Part shown: in pieces, positions 25,859-33,679 of the stretch | Position numbering within the stretch: position 1 is the first letter of the stretch | Layout of the letters: every line of letters starts with the position of its first letter | Assembly: GCF_009498215.1 (NCBI RefSeq) | Contig: NZ_CP043498.1 | Span: 2,480,001-2,544,000, forward strand | Source: Rhizobium grahamii | GTDB taxonomy: Bacteria; Pseudomonadota; Alphaproteobacteria; Rhizobiales; Rhizobiaceae | Direction of reading: 5' to 3' | DNA: 64,000 nucleotides | Notes under the pieces: generated by a model | The model's database searches: none | The model's input: only the letters and a program-made list of their open reading frames with translations | Told to the model about the DNA's origin: nothing | Program-made: the position numbers and the translations under genes

Positions 25859-27040
25859 ATGACCAGGGAAGTGGGAGTAGTCTTCAATGCCGGTTCTTGG
25901 AGTTTGAAGATTGGCGTGTTCGATGTCGGCTCCGGGGTGGCCAAGCGTGTCGGCCGAGGCACTTTGTGTTTCGGTCAGAGCCCGCGGTTCACATATCAGG
26001 TGGGCGAGGATATCCAGGAAATCGACCTGCCGATTATCGCAGACGGCATTGGCATCAAGGTAATCGCGAATGTTATCGATCGTCTGGTGCATGCTGACTG
26101 CCACATGGCATTTGTCGGCCACCGCATCATACATGGCGGACTCCTTTTCAACGGGCCGACGCCGCTCAACGCGAGCACAATGTCCCAAATCGACGGTTTG
26201 TCACGACTGGCGCCTCGGGAGCAGTCGCAGGCGCTGCAAGTAATCGACGCCATCTTCTCGCTCTATCCGCCAGTCGTGCAAACCGCATCCTTCGACACGG
26301 CCTTTCACGCCTCGCAATGCAGCCTGGCGACGAGACTGGCAATCCCCACCTCGATGCACGAGGCGGGCGTGCGGAGATACGGCTTCCACGGTCTCTCCTA
26401 CAAACATGTATCGGCCTGTCTGCATAGACTTGCGCCAGACATAGGCGGCGGCAGAGTTGTCTGCGCTCACCTTGGAAACAGCGCCAGCCTTTGCGGCATG
26501 GTCGATGGAGTGAGCATTGACACCAGCATGGGTTTTTCAGCTCTCGATGGCGTCCCGATGGCCACGCGGCCGGGAGCTATGGATCCCGGCGTCCTGCTTC
26601 ATCTACTCAGATCCGAATTGTCGGATGCCGACAAGCTGGAGGATTTTCTCTATCATCGATGCGGGCTTTTCGGGGTCTCGGGGACAAGCGGCGATACCCA
26701 AGCCCTCCTGGAGGACTTCCGCCCCGCCGCCAGGGAAGCCATCGATCTGTTCTGCTTCAGAGTTGCGGGCGAAATCGGCCGTCTCGCCGTTTCGATTGGC
26801 GGCGTCGACGCGATCGTCTTTACCGGCGGTATTGGAGAGCACCAGCCTGAGATCCGCCGGGGGATCGAGCGGCACCTGTTATGGATGGGCCTTTCCCTGA
26901 ACGAGGCGGCCAACAAAACCAGCGCAACCGTGTTGAATGCCAAGGACAGCACCATTGCTGCATTCGTCATTCCCACTGACGAAGAGCAAGTCATCGCCGA
27001 CGAGGCACTCGCTACCATCAATCGACATGGATATCATTGA
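25859..27040 (+). CDS. ackA: Acetate kinase
   Basis: A 393-residue acetate kinase, close to the usual ~400. It interconverts acetyl phosphate plus ADP and acetate plus ATP. Family motifs are visible: the N-terminal phosphate loop as N10-AGSWSLK-17 (usually S-S-S, so a tryptophan replaces the second serine), GHRIIHGG, FDTAFH, RYGFHGLSYKHV, HLGNSASLC and FTGGIGEHQPEIR. GAGG stands about 7 nt before the ATG at 25859. No phosphotransacetylase or phosphoketolase gene is adjacent. Substrate-level ATP formation from acetyl phosphate suits the low-oxygen control implied by the operon's FixK box. Confidence 0.93.
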   Translation: MTREVGVVFNAGSWSLKIGVFDVGSGVAKRVGRGTLCFGQSPRFTYQVGEDIQEIDLPIIADGIGIKVIANVIDRLVHADCHMAFVGHRIIHGGLLFNGPTPLNASTMSQIDGLSRLAPREQSQALQVIDAIFSLYPPVVQTASFDTAFHASQCSLATRLAIPTSMHEAGVRRYGFHGLSYKHVSACLHRLAPDIGGGRVVCAHLGNSASLCGMVDGVSIDTSMGFSALDGVPMATRPGAMDPGVLLHLLRSELSDADKLEDFLYHRCGLFGVSGTSGDTQALLEDFRPAAREAIDLFCFRVAGEIGRLAVSIGGVDAIVFTGGIGEHQPEIRRGIERHLLWMGLSLNEAANKTSATVLNAKDSTIAAFVIPTDEEQVIADEALATINRHGYH

Positions 27041-27540
27041 GGCTTCGCAACCAATATCTGAAGAAGCGCCGCCTCATCCTTGCCGGAGCGCACCGCTATA
27101 TCACTAAGGGTTGCCTCGGATGCGGCAGCGGCAAATCCAGCACTGGTCAACTTCTGGACAAGGGCCTCGGGCGTCGTCCCTAGAAGCGGCGCGACCTGGG
27201 ATGCGGGATTTTTCAGGATGGCGCTGGCAAAGGCGAAGTGAGGAGGGCCGCCAGCGCGGCCACCCTCGGCTCCCGACGGCACCGCGTAATAGAGGGCGGC
27301 AGCCAGCGAGATCACCAACGCAATCGCCATCGGCGCCCGTCGGAAATAACTGGAAAACGCCTTCCAGTTCTTCCAGAGGTGAAAAGCGAAGGGAGCGATC
27401 AGAACCATACTGAGCCACTCGTGCATGCCATGAAACCAGCCTTGGCCGACATGGAAGAAGAGCGCGATACCAGAAATCAATGAAACAAGAAACAAGCCGG
27501 TGATGAATGGGGTTGCGTAACGCTTTATGAGGTTCGTCAT
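27034..27540 (-). CDS. DUF4405-type membrane protein
   Basis: A 168-residue protein with three hydrophobic segments (about 10-28, 38-52 and 70-85). The histidines in FFHVGQGWFHGMHEWLSM and FHLWKNW suggest a small b-type cytochrome-like domain as in DUF4405. A soluble C-terminal portion (~90-168) has repeated helix patterns (PEALVQKLTSAGF). AGGTGGACA precedes the ATG at 27540. It is convergent with ackA and overlaps its end by 7 bp. Confidence 0.72.
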   Translation of the reverse strand: MTNLIKRYATPFITGLFLVSLISGIALFFHVGQGWFHGMHEWLSMVLIAPFAFHLWKNWKAFSSYFRRAPMAIALVISLAAALYYAVPSGAEGGRAGGPPHFAFASAILKNPASQVAPLLGTTPEALVQKLTSAGFAAAASEATLSDIAVRSGKDEAALLQILVAKPQ

Positions 27541-27639
27541 TGTCCACCTGTTGGTAATGGCGGGATCATGACATGGCACTTCGCATGGCCATAGTTAAAC
27601 ATCGTTCATAGTGGGTGCCTCACCTACCTTCGCCGCTCC

Positions 27640-28746
27640 CTAGAATGATAGACCGCCCATCGCAGTGCGTTTTTCCCTGTTGCTCGCCAAGGATTGAGGT
27701 TCAACGCCTGCGGGCATCGACATATGCGCCCCGCTGCTACCCTTGGCGTCTCCTTTGTCCGATAGCGAAACTGTGGGCAGCGTCAGAGACGACCCGATCT
27801 TGAGTGGCTGCGCAATGTCATGTGCGATCTGGTCTGCCACCGCCTCCTCCGTCCCCAGCGATGTGTCCGGGCGCTGGTTCAGGTCGTAGCTGTCCGACCA
27901 GAGGACGGCTCCATCGCTCTGGCGCACGAGGCGAGCTGTGAGACGAAGCCGCTCCTCGTTCTCCCTTACACTGCTTTGCAGCAAGTAGCGCTCATCCCCG
28001 TTGGCGCCGGATGCTGCAGGCTGCAGCATCACTGTCAGCTTTCCGCCCGACACGAGTTTGACGACAAGCTCGTCTCTGAGGAAGCGAGAGATCTCCGCTG
28101 CCTGGCCGCCGCCGCCAGCATCATCGATAGGCTCCACGACGATCGTTGGCGCCGCCTGCACCTCAGCCGGCTTTTGTACCGGTGGCGTTGAGGCAAGTTG
28201 CAGGGCAATAACAGAGATTGTCGCGGTCCCGATGATCGAAAATCCAACGAATGCCCTCTTGAGGCCGGCCGATTGCCTCGAAGGACCATTGAGCCACTCG
28301 GCGCGCCTCACCAAAATGGGCGGGGGGTTCGTCGCGACCGCCGCAATCTGCACTCCGAAATCCGGATTGGTCGCGAATGACGGAACGTAGCCACCTTTGG
28401 GAATCGTGATCAGGACAGGTTCAGGCTGTTGCGACAGCAGATAGAAGCGCTCCAGCTCTCTCCTGATCCGGCAAGCCTCGATGCGGACCGCGGGATCATT
28501 CTGCGCGTCGAAGTTTCGTCTTGCAAAGACCGTCTCGGCGATCGTGTAGGCCTTCAGGTAGTGCGACCGTCCCTCAAGCGTCTCCTCGACCACATACCGC
28601 AGGAAGTTCTGCGCACGCGTCGGGAGACGGAGATCCTCGCTTGCGAGGATCCTGTCTAGCTGATCTTGCACGTCCGATTTTGAGGGTGCCGCGGCAGCTT
28701 CTTCAACAGCTCCTGCATGTACCATTGCCTTCCCCTTCGTACTCAC
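27640..28746 (-). CDS. Membrane-anchored regulator-like protein with TolB/FlgO-like C-terminal domain
   Basis: A 368-residue protein. The N-terminal part (about 25-115) has the pattern LPTRAQNFLRYVVEETLEGR, LKAYTIAETVF and DPAVRIEACRIRRELERFY, found at the start of many rhizobial TPR/adenylate-cyclase-like regulators. A single hydrophobic helix lies at about 165-185. The rest resembles the FlgO/TolB-like domain (VEPIDDAGGG, VSGGKLTVML, RLTARLVRQSDGAVLWSDSYD). The exact role is unknown. Its start overlaps the 3' end of the small upstream gene by 44 bp. Confidence 0.65.
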   Translation of the reverse strand: MSTKGKAMVHAGAVEEAAAAPSKSDVQDQLDRILASEDLRLPTRAQNFLRYVVEETLEGRSHYLKAYTIAETVFARRNFDAQNDPAVRIEACRIRRELERFYLLSQQPEPVLITIPKGGYVPSFATNPDFGVQIAAVATNPPPILVRRAEWLNGPSRQSAGLKRAFVGFSIIGTATISVIALQLASTPPVQKPAEVQAAPTIVVEPIDDAGGGGQAAEISRFLRDELVVKLVSGGKLTVMLQPAASGANGDERYLLQSSVRENEERLRLTARLVRQSDGAVLWSDSYDLNQRPDTSLGTEEAVADQIAHDIAQPLKIGSSLTLPTVSLSDKGDAKGSSGAHMSMPAGVEPQSLASNREKRTAMGGLSF

Positions 28747-28969
28747 GCGTAGCCCCGAGGGATTGTTGCGGGACGATCAGACGTTGATCGTCGCTTCCAT
28801 GTGAAGCGGCCCTACCGAGCCTTGCGATAAGGCGATGCGCTTCCCTGCGTGTAAGAAAGATCGCCGTGGCATCGACTTCAGCAGGCGCGCCGGTCGCGGC
28901 ATCAACGACGTTGAAAAGACCATGGCGAGTCGGCACGCAGATGTACTTGGTTTTGCTTGTGAAGCTCAT
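28703..28969 (-). CDS. Hypothetical small protein
   Basis: An 88-residue protein starting MSFTSKTKYICVPTRHG. The central AIFLTRREAHRLIARLGRAA is helical and basic. No family recognised. GAGGGAG precedes the ATG at 28969; an upstream in-frame ATG at 29083 coincides with a FixK-like box and is disfavoured. The box centre is 120 bp before this start, making it a possible low-oxygen gene. Confidence 0.5.
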   Translation of the reverse strand: MSFTSKTKYICVPTRHGLFNVVDAATGAPAEVDATAIFLTRREAHRLIARLGRAASHGSDDQRLIVPQQSLGATREYEGEGNGTCRSC

Positions 28970-29082
28970 GCGTAGCTCCCTCGATGCCTGCTCTCGGACG
29001 TATTTGATCGCGACGCGCACGCCCCCGCAAACCGGGAGTGCCAACTTGTGATTAAAGGCTATCAGGCTGACGCTGTCCCACA

Positions 29083-29096
29083 TTGAGTTAAATCAA
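29083..29096 (-). promoter_or_regulatory. FNR/FixK-like box
   Basis: TTGA-GTTAAA-TCAA matches the core TTGA-N6-TCAA, with G instead of T/C at position 5. It lies 120 bp before the start at 28969 on the minus strand. Confidence 0.55.
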
Positions 29097-29163
29097 AATG
29101 AGAGAGCTTCCGCTTGATGAGGCCCGATGCATGCGGGCGGCACCGGAAGACGGTTCAGACACG

Positions 29164-30036
29164 CTAACCGCGGTTGATTTCAAGACGAGGGGCAGGAGCC
29201 AGCCGGCCGACCAGCCTTGCAACAGCAAATCCAACGAGAAGAGTGATGCAGGCGGCAAGAATGCACATTGTGCTGGACCGCGGGTCCGCGTCTGGAACGG
29301 CGGATAACGGCGCAAGCGCTGCGCCGACATTCCTGGTGGACACTCCGAGCGTGACAACGCTGCGCTTGTCGTATCTCAGCCCGAACGAAAGCGCATAGGA
29401 ACAAGCCGCCAGTGCGATGTAGTATATGAACTGCGCGGCGATCGCCCAGGTGCCAACCGCACTCAGCATCTCCTGCCAGTTCTGCAGCACGGCAACGACA
29501 AGAAGTATGACAATGTTCACCGCGACCAGCTTTCTGATGATCGGATCACTTCTGTCGGCCCATCTCTTTGAGAGGCTTCGAACGGCGATGCCGCTGGCGA
29601 ACGGCGCAAGCACCAACAGCAGCAGAGGCCGCACGACAACGCCCGCGCCCGCATGCAGGTCCGGCGCGACGAAGGGCACCGCGATTGGCATCACGACGAT
29701 CGTGCCAAGCGCTGCGATCACGATGAACGCTGCCGTGTAGGCCGGATCACCTTTCGCGACATCTGAAAGCAGGGGCAGAAACGGCGCACATGGCGTCAGG
29801 CCAAGCAGCAACAGCCCGAGTGCGTAAGGCTCCGGCAATGCGAGTGCGCGCGCGATAAACAGGGCAAGGAGAGGCCCGACGATGAAAGCCGCTAGAACGC
29901 TGGATATCACGAACCGCTTGTCGTGCAGTGCAGCCCAGGCTTCCCTTATCTCGAGCTTGAGGCCTACATCGACCAGACTGCCGAGCATGAATGAGACCAG
30001 CGCCACATGCAGGGTGTAGTTCAGCAGATCCGACAT
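29164..30036 (-). CDS. BASS-family (bile acid:sodium symporter-like) carrier
   Basis: A 290-residue membrane protein with about nine hydrophobic helices and the BASS-family elements LGLTPCAPFLPLLSDVAKGD and GVSTRNVGAALAPLSAV. Members carry organic anions with sodium. The substrate is unknown. The ATG at 30036 follows GGAAGG, and an in-frame start 11 codons upstream is weaker. Two FixK/FNR-like boxes lie 63 and 135 bp upstream, so oxygen limitation probably induces it, perhaps to exchange a fermentation product; this is inference. Confidence 0.82.
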   Translation of the reverse strand: MSDLLNYTLHVALVSFMLGSLVDVGLKLEIREAWAALHDKRFVISSVLAAFIVGPLLALFIARALALPEPYALGLLLLGLTPCAPFLPLLSDVAKGDPAYTAAFIVIAALGTIVVMPIAVPFVAPDLHAGAGVVVRPLLLLVLAPFASGIAVRSLSKRWADRSDPIIRKLVAVNIVILLVVAVLQNWQEMLSAVGTWAIAAQFIYYIALAACSYALSFGLRYDKRSVVTLGVSTRNVGAALAPLSAVPDADPRSSTMCILAACITLLVGFAVARLVGRLAPAPRLEINRG

Positions 30037-30092
30037 CCTCGGCACCTTCCGGCTTTTAGGGGCAAACATACTGCGATGTCCGATACCCGTCG

Positions 30093-30106
30093 TTGATCTC
30101 CTTCAA
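30093..30106 (-). promoter_or_regulatory. FNR/FixK-like box, proximal to the BASS gene
   Basis: TTGA-TCTCCT-TCAA matches TTGA-N6-TCAA with one deviation from the FixK preference at position 10. The centre is 63.5 bp before the BASS start at 30036, the distance also seen at 872 and 14743. Confidence 0.6.
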
Positions 30107-30164
30107 TGTGCGCAGCGAAATCACGGCTAGGGACGATGGATTGATCAATACGGCATCCCCGCTT

Positions 30165-30178
30165 TGATCCCCGTCAAT
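30165..30178 (-). promoter_or_regulatory. FixK/FNR box, distal to the BASS gene
   Basis: TTGAT-CCCC-GTCAA (on the minus strand TTGACGGGGATCAA) is a perfect match to TTGAY-N4-RTCAA. The centre is 135 bp before the BASS start and 72 bp from the proximal box, close to seven helical turns. Confidence 0.75.
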
Positions 30179-30550
30179 GCGCGTTGCAATCGTGCTCCTA
30201 TTCTCTCCGTCGCAGATGAGCACTCTGGCAGGTAGCGATGGGTAACGTCCAGCAAATCGCCCCAGCCGTCCGGGTTGAGAAAGCGGCTGAAAGGCGAACT
30301 GCGACAGGCGCCGCTTCTGGCGCGTCTCGTCTCCGTGCCCGCTGTTGCTTTGATCGAACTCGCGTCGCTCGTGCAGGATTTCAATCGCATCGACGCGCCT
30401 TGAGGTGAGCGCGCGCCCTGGAGGCCACGCGATCTTCGTCCCACGCTTTCCTGCCGCCGACCGCGTAGTGGACGGAGATTACAGGACGACACTGACATTT
30501 ATTCTTTTTGCAAATCGAAACTGCCGAAGGACTGCAATACGGAGGGTCGC
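30179..30550. other. Intergenic region without a convincing gene
   Basis: No well-supported gene. A plus-strand frame starting with TTG at 30275 and ending at 30403 encodes 42 residues with a gene-like segment (QAPLLARLVSVPAVALIELASLV cut short), but it has no ribosome site and may be the end of a lost gene. The last 60 bp before 30551 are AT-richer and probably hold the DUF2267 promoter. Confidence 0.4.
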
Positions 30551-30967
30551 ATGCGCTACAGCCCTATTCTCACCTTTCCGGATGCCGCACAGGAGGCTAC
30601 GGTCTGGATCCGGGAACTCTCGGAACTGCTCGGCTGCGAGCAGCGCGTCGCATATGAGGTGCTGCGCACGATCCTTCACGGAGTGCGAGACAGGCTTTCG
30701 GTGGACGATAACGCTAAGGTTGGCAACGATTTGCCGATGATGCTTCGCGGTCTCTATTTCGAGGCTTGGGATCCGATGAGGAGCCGAGGGCACGATGATC
30801 TTCGCGATCTGCCAACACTGCTCAACGCGGCTTTGCCCAAGAGTATTGCCTCAGACGCCGAGCTGCTGCCGAAGGTCCTGCAGCTGTTCGAAGCCCGCCT
30901 TCCTCGTAAAAGATCGAACAAGCTCGACATTGCGCTGAGGCACTGCGTAACCACCGCGAGGCTCTGA
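30551..30967 (+). CDS. DUF2267 protein
   Basis: A 138-residue helical protein with the DUF2267 pattern: an N-terminal AAQEATVWIRELSELLG, followed by AYEVLRTILHGVRDRLSVDDNAKVGNDLPMMLRGLYFEAWDP. The function is unknown. GGAGG stands 6 nt before the ATG. DUF2267 genes often occur near CBS, Hsp20 and BON genes in stress-response islands, which agrees with its place here. Confidence 0.82.
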   Translation: MRYSPILTFPDAAQEATVWIRELSELLGCEQRVAYEVLRTILHGVRDRLSVDDNAKVGNDLPMMLRGLYFEAWDPMRSRGHDDLRDLPTLLNAALPKSIASDAELLPKVLQLFEARLPRKRSNKLDIALRHCVTTARL

Positions 30968-31090
30968 GTTATCCGCAATGAAAACCAATCACGCGACGGG
31001 CAACAAATACCGTGCGTATGTCACGCGTTAGCCTCCCCCGGGTGCGGGCCCCTTCCTCACTACCTTCTCTTTCCCGCGGCCCTTGCGTCT

Positions 31091-31288
31091 CTACGGCCCG
31101 ATGCGGGTCTTCTTTGATATGTTTCTGGGTATTTCGTTTGTGAAGATTTGGTTGCGGGGGCCTGAGTCCACGGAGACTTGCAAAATTTGCACGGGCTCAT
31201 CATCGCTGCAGCCGACAAGCGACAATGCAGCGGCGCCGCCAAACAACCCGGCGAATATGGTTTGTGGGTGGGAATATTGGAACAACAT
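31091..31288 (-). pseudogene. Truncated lipoprotein, probably the N-terminal remnant of a larger gene
   Basis: A 65-residue frame with a lipoprotein-type leader: hydrophobic FAGLFGGAAALSLVGC with the lipobox cysteine at residue 27, followed by only ~38 residues ending in RNISKKTRIGP. It begins 1 bp after the stop of the decayed DUF2231 gene. In other rhizobia I recall DUF2231 genes next to PQQ-type sugar (sorbosone) dehydrogenase lipoproteins, so this may be a truncated one. That link is inference. Confidence 0.45.
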
Positions 31289-31289
31289 C

Positions 31290-31698
31290 TTACCATCCTC
31301 CCACGGCCAAGCGATGAACCCGAGGGCCGAGGACGGTAACGAGCAGGACGAGGACGGCAGTCGCCGAGGAAAGGGTGAGCCCCATCGGCATAACCGACGT
31401 CCAGGCGTCCCGGCTATGAACGAAGGAATTCAAGGACGATCAAACTACCCACGACGTAGAGCCATCCGATCGGGGTCCGCAGCACGAGCATCCCGCGAAA
31501 GGCATCCACCAGAGGCCGGCCACGAGACCAAGCGCAAAAGTTGGTCCACATCATCAGCACTGTTTGCCAGTAGGCGATATCGGTCCGCAATGCGCCGATG
31601 AAGCAGGCGGCCGCAAAGTGGAAGGGTATCGCGCGAAGAGGAAATCTAAGTGCGCGCGGGACAGGTTGGGAAACGACATAGGTCATGATGCAATCCAA
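31290..31698 (-). pseudogene. Frameshifted DUF2231 membrane protein
   Basis: The frame opening at 31698 begins like a DUF2231 protein (AIPFHFAAACFIGALRTDIAYW and MMWTNFCAW) but then loses the family pattern and stops near 31414. The neighbouring frame resumes the family sequence, reading SFVHSRDAWTSVMPMGLTLS and then a hydrophobic helix up to a TAA at 31292-31290. A middle part (around 31480-31530) also seems shifted. At least two frame disruptions indicate a decayed gene. Confidence 0.65.
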
Positions 31699-31902
31699 AC
31701 AGCTGTAACTCGCTATTTAACTGACCGCGGCAGCATTGTTCCCGCCCAAGCGCCATTCATCCCGTTTCAACAATCACTTGCTTTTGAGCGTACTGCCCTA
31801 ACTCCTCGGCATGTCATCAGGGGTTACGTGCGAAGCCAGTGTTTGTGGCGTCCTCATTTCAAGTCCCAGGAAGGATCACAAATGTGATTGACACGATGCC
31901 GA

Positions 31903-31983
31903 TCAATCCCGGCTGGGAGGATATCGCCGTCCGACGTCGTGATCCGTCAGCGTGCCGTTCAGTGCAATTGCCTTGAGGGCCAT
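31903..31983 (-). pseudogene. N-terminal fragment of a flavodoxin-like NADPH-FMN reductase
   Basis: A 26-codon frame with a good AAGGAG site begins MALKAIALNGTLTDHD, like the first strand of NADPH-dependent FMN reductases (family pattern LKAIALNCTLK), then terminates. The rest of the gene is missing. It sits among other gene remains at 31.0-32.0 kb. The stretch 31699-31902 beside it shows no gene that I can support. Confidence 0.4.
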
Positions 31984-32060
31984 CTCATTCTCCTTGCAGA
32001 CACAGCAACCCAAACCTTGCCGTCTTTCAAAAGTTCCAGCCCGTTCGCTAGGGGAATTCC

Positions 32061-32429
32061 CTAGACATCGCCCGATGCGCGGGCGATCGCGGCAGCGAGC
32101 ATTGTTTCATCGGCAGGCTTCATCAACCACTCGTAGGCGGAAAGAGCTTGATCAATCTGGGGGTCGTATGAGCGGCCGGAATAGATCACGGTAGGGACGC
32201 TCGCCTCGGCGAGAACGGCGATCAGATCTTCCGCCGTCCCGCCTTTCAGGTGATAGTCGACGATCGCGATGGCGGGCTTACCGTGTTCAAGCCAGGAGAG
32301 CGCCGCAGCGACCTCGGAAAATGCGTTGACTTTCCCATACCCCATCTCGAGCAGAATATCCTCGAGTTCGAGTACGATGAAGAGTTCATCCTCGACGATC
32401 AACGCAGCATTGCCATCCGATCCCTTCAT
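32061..32429 (-). CDS. Single-domain response regulator
   Basis: A 122-residue receiver domain with no output domain: acidic residues in ALIVEDELFIVLELED, phospho-acceptor D in AIAIVDYHLKGG, and the lysine in YEWLMKPADE. It is of the type often attached to HWE kinases. It diverges from the ECF sigma gene at 32721; the 291 bp between them holds two copies of an inverted repeat GTACG-N4-CGTAC. It may relay a signal to the sigma factor, but nothing proves that. Confidence 0.85.
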   Translation of the reverse strand: MKGSDGNAALIVEDELFIVLELEDILLEMGYGKVNAFSEVAAALSWLEHGKPAIAIVDYHLKGGTAEDLIAVLAEASVPTVIYSGRSYDPQIDQALSAYEWLMKPADETMLAAAIARASGDV

Positions 32430-32479
32430 TCCTCAAAAATATAGTGAAAAAGGCCGACAGCAAGAGGTTCGGTCGCAGC

Positions 32480-32493
32480 GTACGCTACCGTAC
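32480..32493. promoter_or_regulatory. Inverted repeat GTACG-N4-CGTAC, copy 1
   Basis: GTACG-CTAC-CGTAC lies 51 bp upstream of the receiver gene start (32429). A second copy with the same arms and spacing is at 32642-32655. The pair looks like operator sites for a dimeric regulator in this divergent region. Confidence 0.5.
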
Positions 32494-32640
32494 ATCCGCG
32501 GTATCTCCGCCTGACGGAAACCCCGGCATGCGATCTTGGTTTGGTTCAGGTGAATGGAGCAAAGAGAGAGCGTAGCGCATGGGCGTGGCGATATTGCCCG
32601 TGCTGTGTTCGATCAGGCGCGCGCATGGCACTAGCGTGAT

Positions 32641-32656
32641 TGTACGTTAGCGTACA
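32641..32656. promoter_or_regulatory. Inverted repeat TGTACG-N4-CGTACA, copy 2
   Basis: TGTACG-TTAG-CGTACA is a perfect 6-bp-arm palindrome 65 bp upstream of the ECF sigma start at 32721. The inner arms match copy 1 at 32480. Confidence 0.5.
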
Positions 32657-32720
32657 CGGCTACAACAACACGGAACAAAGCGCCTCTGCACCGCTTCCTT
32701 CGATGACTGGAGGATCCAAC

Positions 32721-33227
32721 ATGGTTTCCGAATACACCAAAGCCTGCTCGATCGAAGAGGAGGTCGTTCTTCTCATTCCCGCTTTAAATGCTTTCGCCAG
32801 AACCTTTCACAAGAGCCCCGTGGACGTGGATGATCTAGTTCAGGAAACGCTCCTCAAGGGGCTGTCCAATATCGATCATTTTCGACCGGGCACAAAGCTC
32901 AAGTCGTGGCTCTTCACCATCATGAGAAACTCGTTCTGCACACGGTTTCGCGTCGGCAAGCGGGAGGTTATCGGCCTTGAAGAGTGCGCTTCCCACGCCG
33001 GCAGTGTTGCCCCTGAGCAGGAATGGCGTGTGCGCGGCCACGAACTGGAACGGGCCTGCGGAAGCCTGCAGGAACCTTTCAGATCGGCCTTCAAGTTCGT
33101 TTTCATAGAGGGCCGCTCCTACGAGGAGGCCGCGCGACGTTTTCATTGCGCCACCGGCACCATCAAGAGCCGGGTAAACCGCGCTCGCCAGCGCATCGCC
33201 GACGATCTTGGCGAGACTGCCGCCTAA
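32721..33227 (+). CDS. ECF-type sigma factor
   Basis: A 168-residue extracytoplasmic-function sigma factor. Region 2 is at about 15-80 (VDVDDLVQETLLKGLSNIDHFRPGTKLKSWLFTIMRN) and region 4 at about 110-160 (RSYEEAARRFHCATGTIKSRVNRARQRI). The ATG at 32721 follows GGAGG by 9 nt. No NepR-type anti-sigma gene lies beside it. A receiver protein gene follows at 33281 and another diverges upstream, suggesting phospho-signalling control, as in alphaproteobacterial general stress responses, though the classic PhyR layout is absent. Confidence 0.88.
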   Translation: MVSEYTKACSIEEEVVLLIPALNAFARTFHKSPVDVDDLVQETLLKGLSNIDHFRPGTKLKSWLFTIMRNSFCTRFRVGKREVIGLEECASHAGSVAPEQEWRVRGHELERACGSLQEPFRSAFKFVFIEGRSYEEAARRFHCATGTIKSRVNRARQRIADDLGETAA

Positions 33228-33280
33228 GCGTTGAAACCCTCGGACAAGGCGACACTGCCTGGAGCCGAATCACTGGTGGA

Positions 33281-33670
33281 ATGGCAATGATGTTCAGCGA
33301 GCTTCTCGGCCGACGCGTTCTCGTGATGGAGGACGACTACCTCCAGGCGAGCAATCTGACAGTCGCTCTCGAGGATCATGGAAGCGATGTGGTCGGGCCG
33401 TTCTCCGATTTGCAGGGTGGTATGTCGGCGCTCAGCCGCGGGGCGGTCGATGTCGCGATTCTCGACATTCGCCTTGGGACAGAGCGGGTGTTCGAACTGG
33501 CGGATCGGCTGGCGATGCTCAAAATCCCTTTTCTGTTCGTGACCGGCTACGATGGCGGAGAGATACCAGAGCGCTTCAAGACGGTGCAGCGGCTCTTAAA
33601 GCCGGTGGAACTCGACGAGATGATGGTGCTGCTCGCCGTCATCCTTTCCAAGCTCGACACGCGGCACTGA
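33281..33670 (+). CDS. Single-domain response regulator
   Basis: A 129-residue receiver domain with acidic pocket VLVMEDDYLQASNL, phospho-acceptor D in VAILDIRLG, T in FVTGYDG and K in RLLKPVE. No output domain. The ATG at 33281 lies 53 bp after the sigma-factor gene; ATG 33287 is also possible. A longer in-frame reading would overlap the sigma gene and is rejected. Likely partner: an HWE-type kinase, such as the one at 58089. Confidence 0.82.
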   Translation: MAMMFSELLGRRVLVMEDDYLQASNLTVALEDHGSDVVGPFSDLQGGMSALSRGAVDVAILDIRLGTERVFELADRLAMLKIPFLFVTGYDGGEIPERFKTVQRLLKPVELDEMMVLLAVILSKLDTRH

Positions 33671-33679
33671 TCGCGTTGG

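Noticed and set aside
30275..30403. 42-residue plus-strand frame (TTG start)
   Set aside because: Gene-like residues but no ribosome site and no recognisable family; kept only as a note in the region entry.
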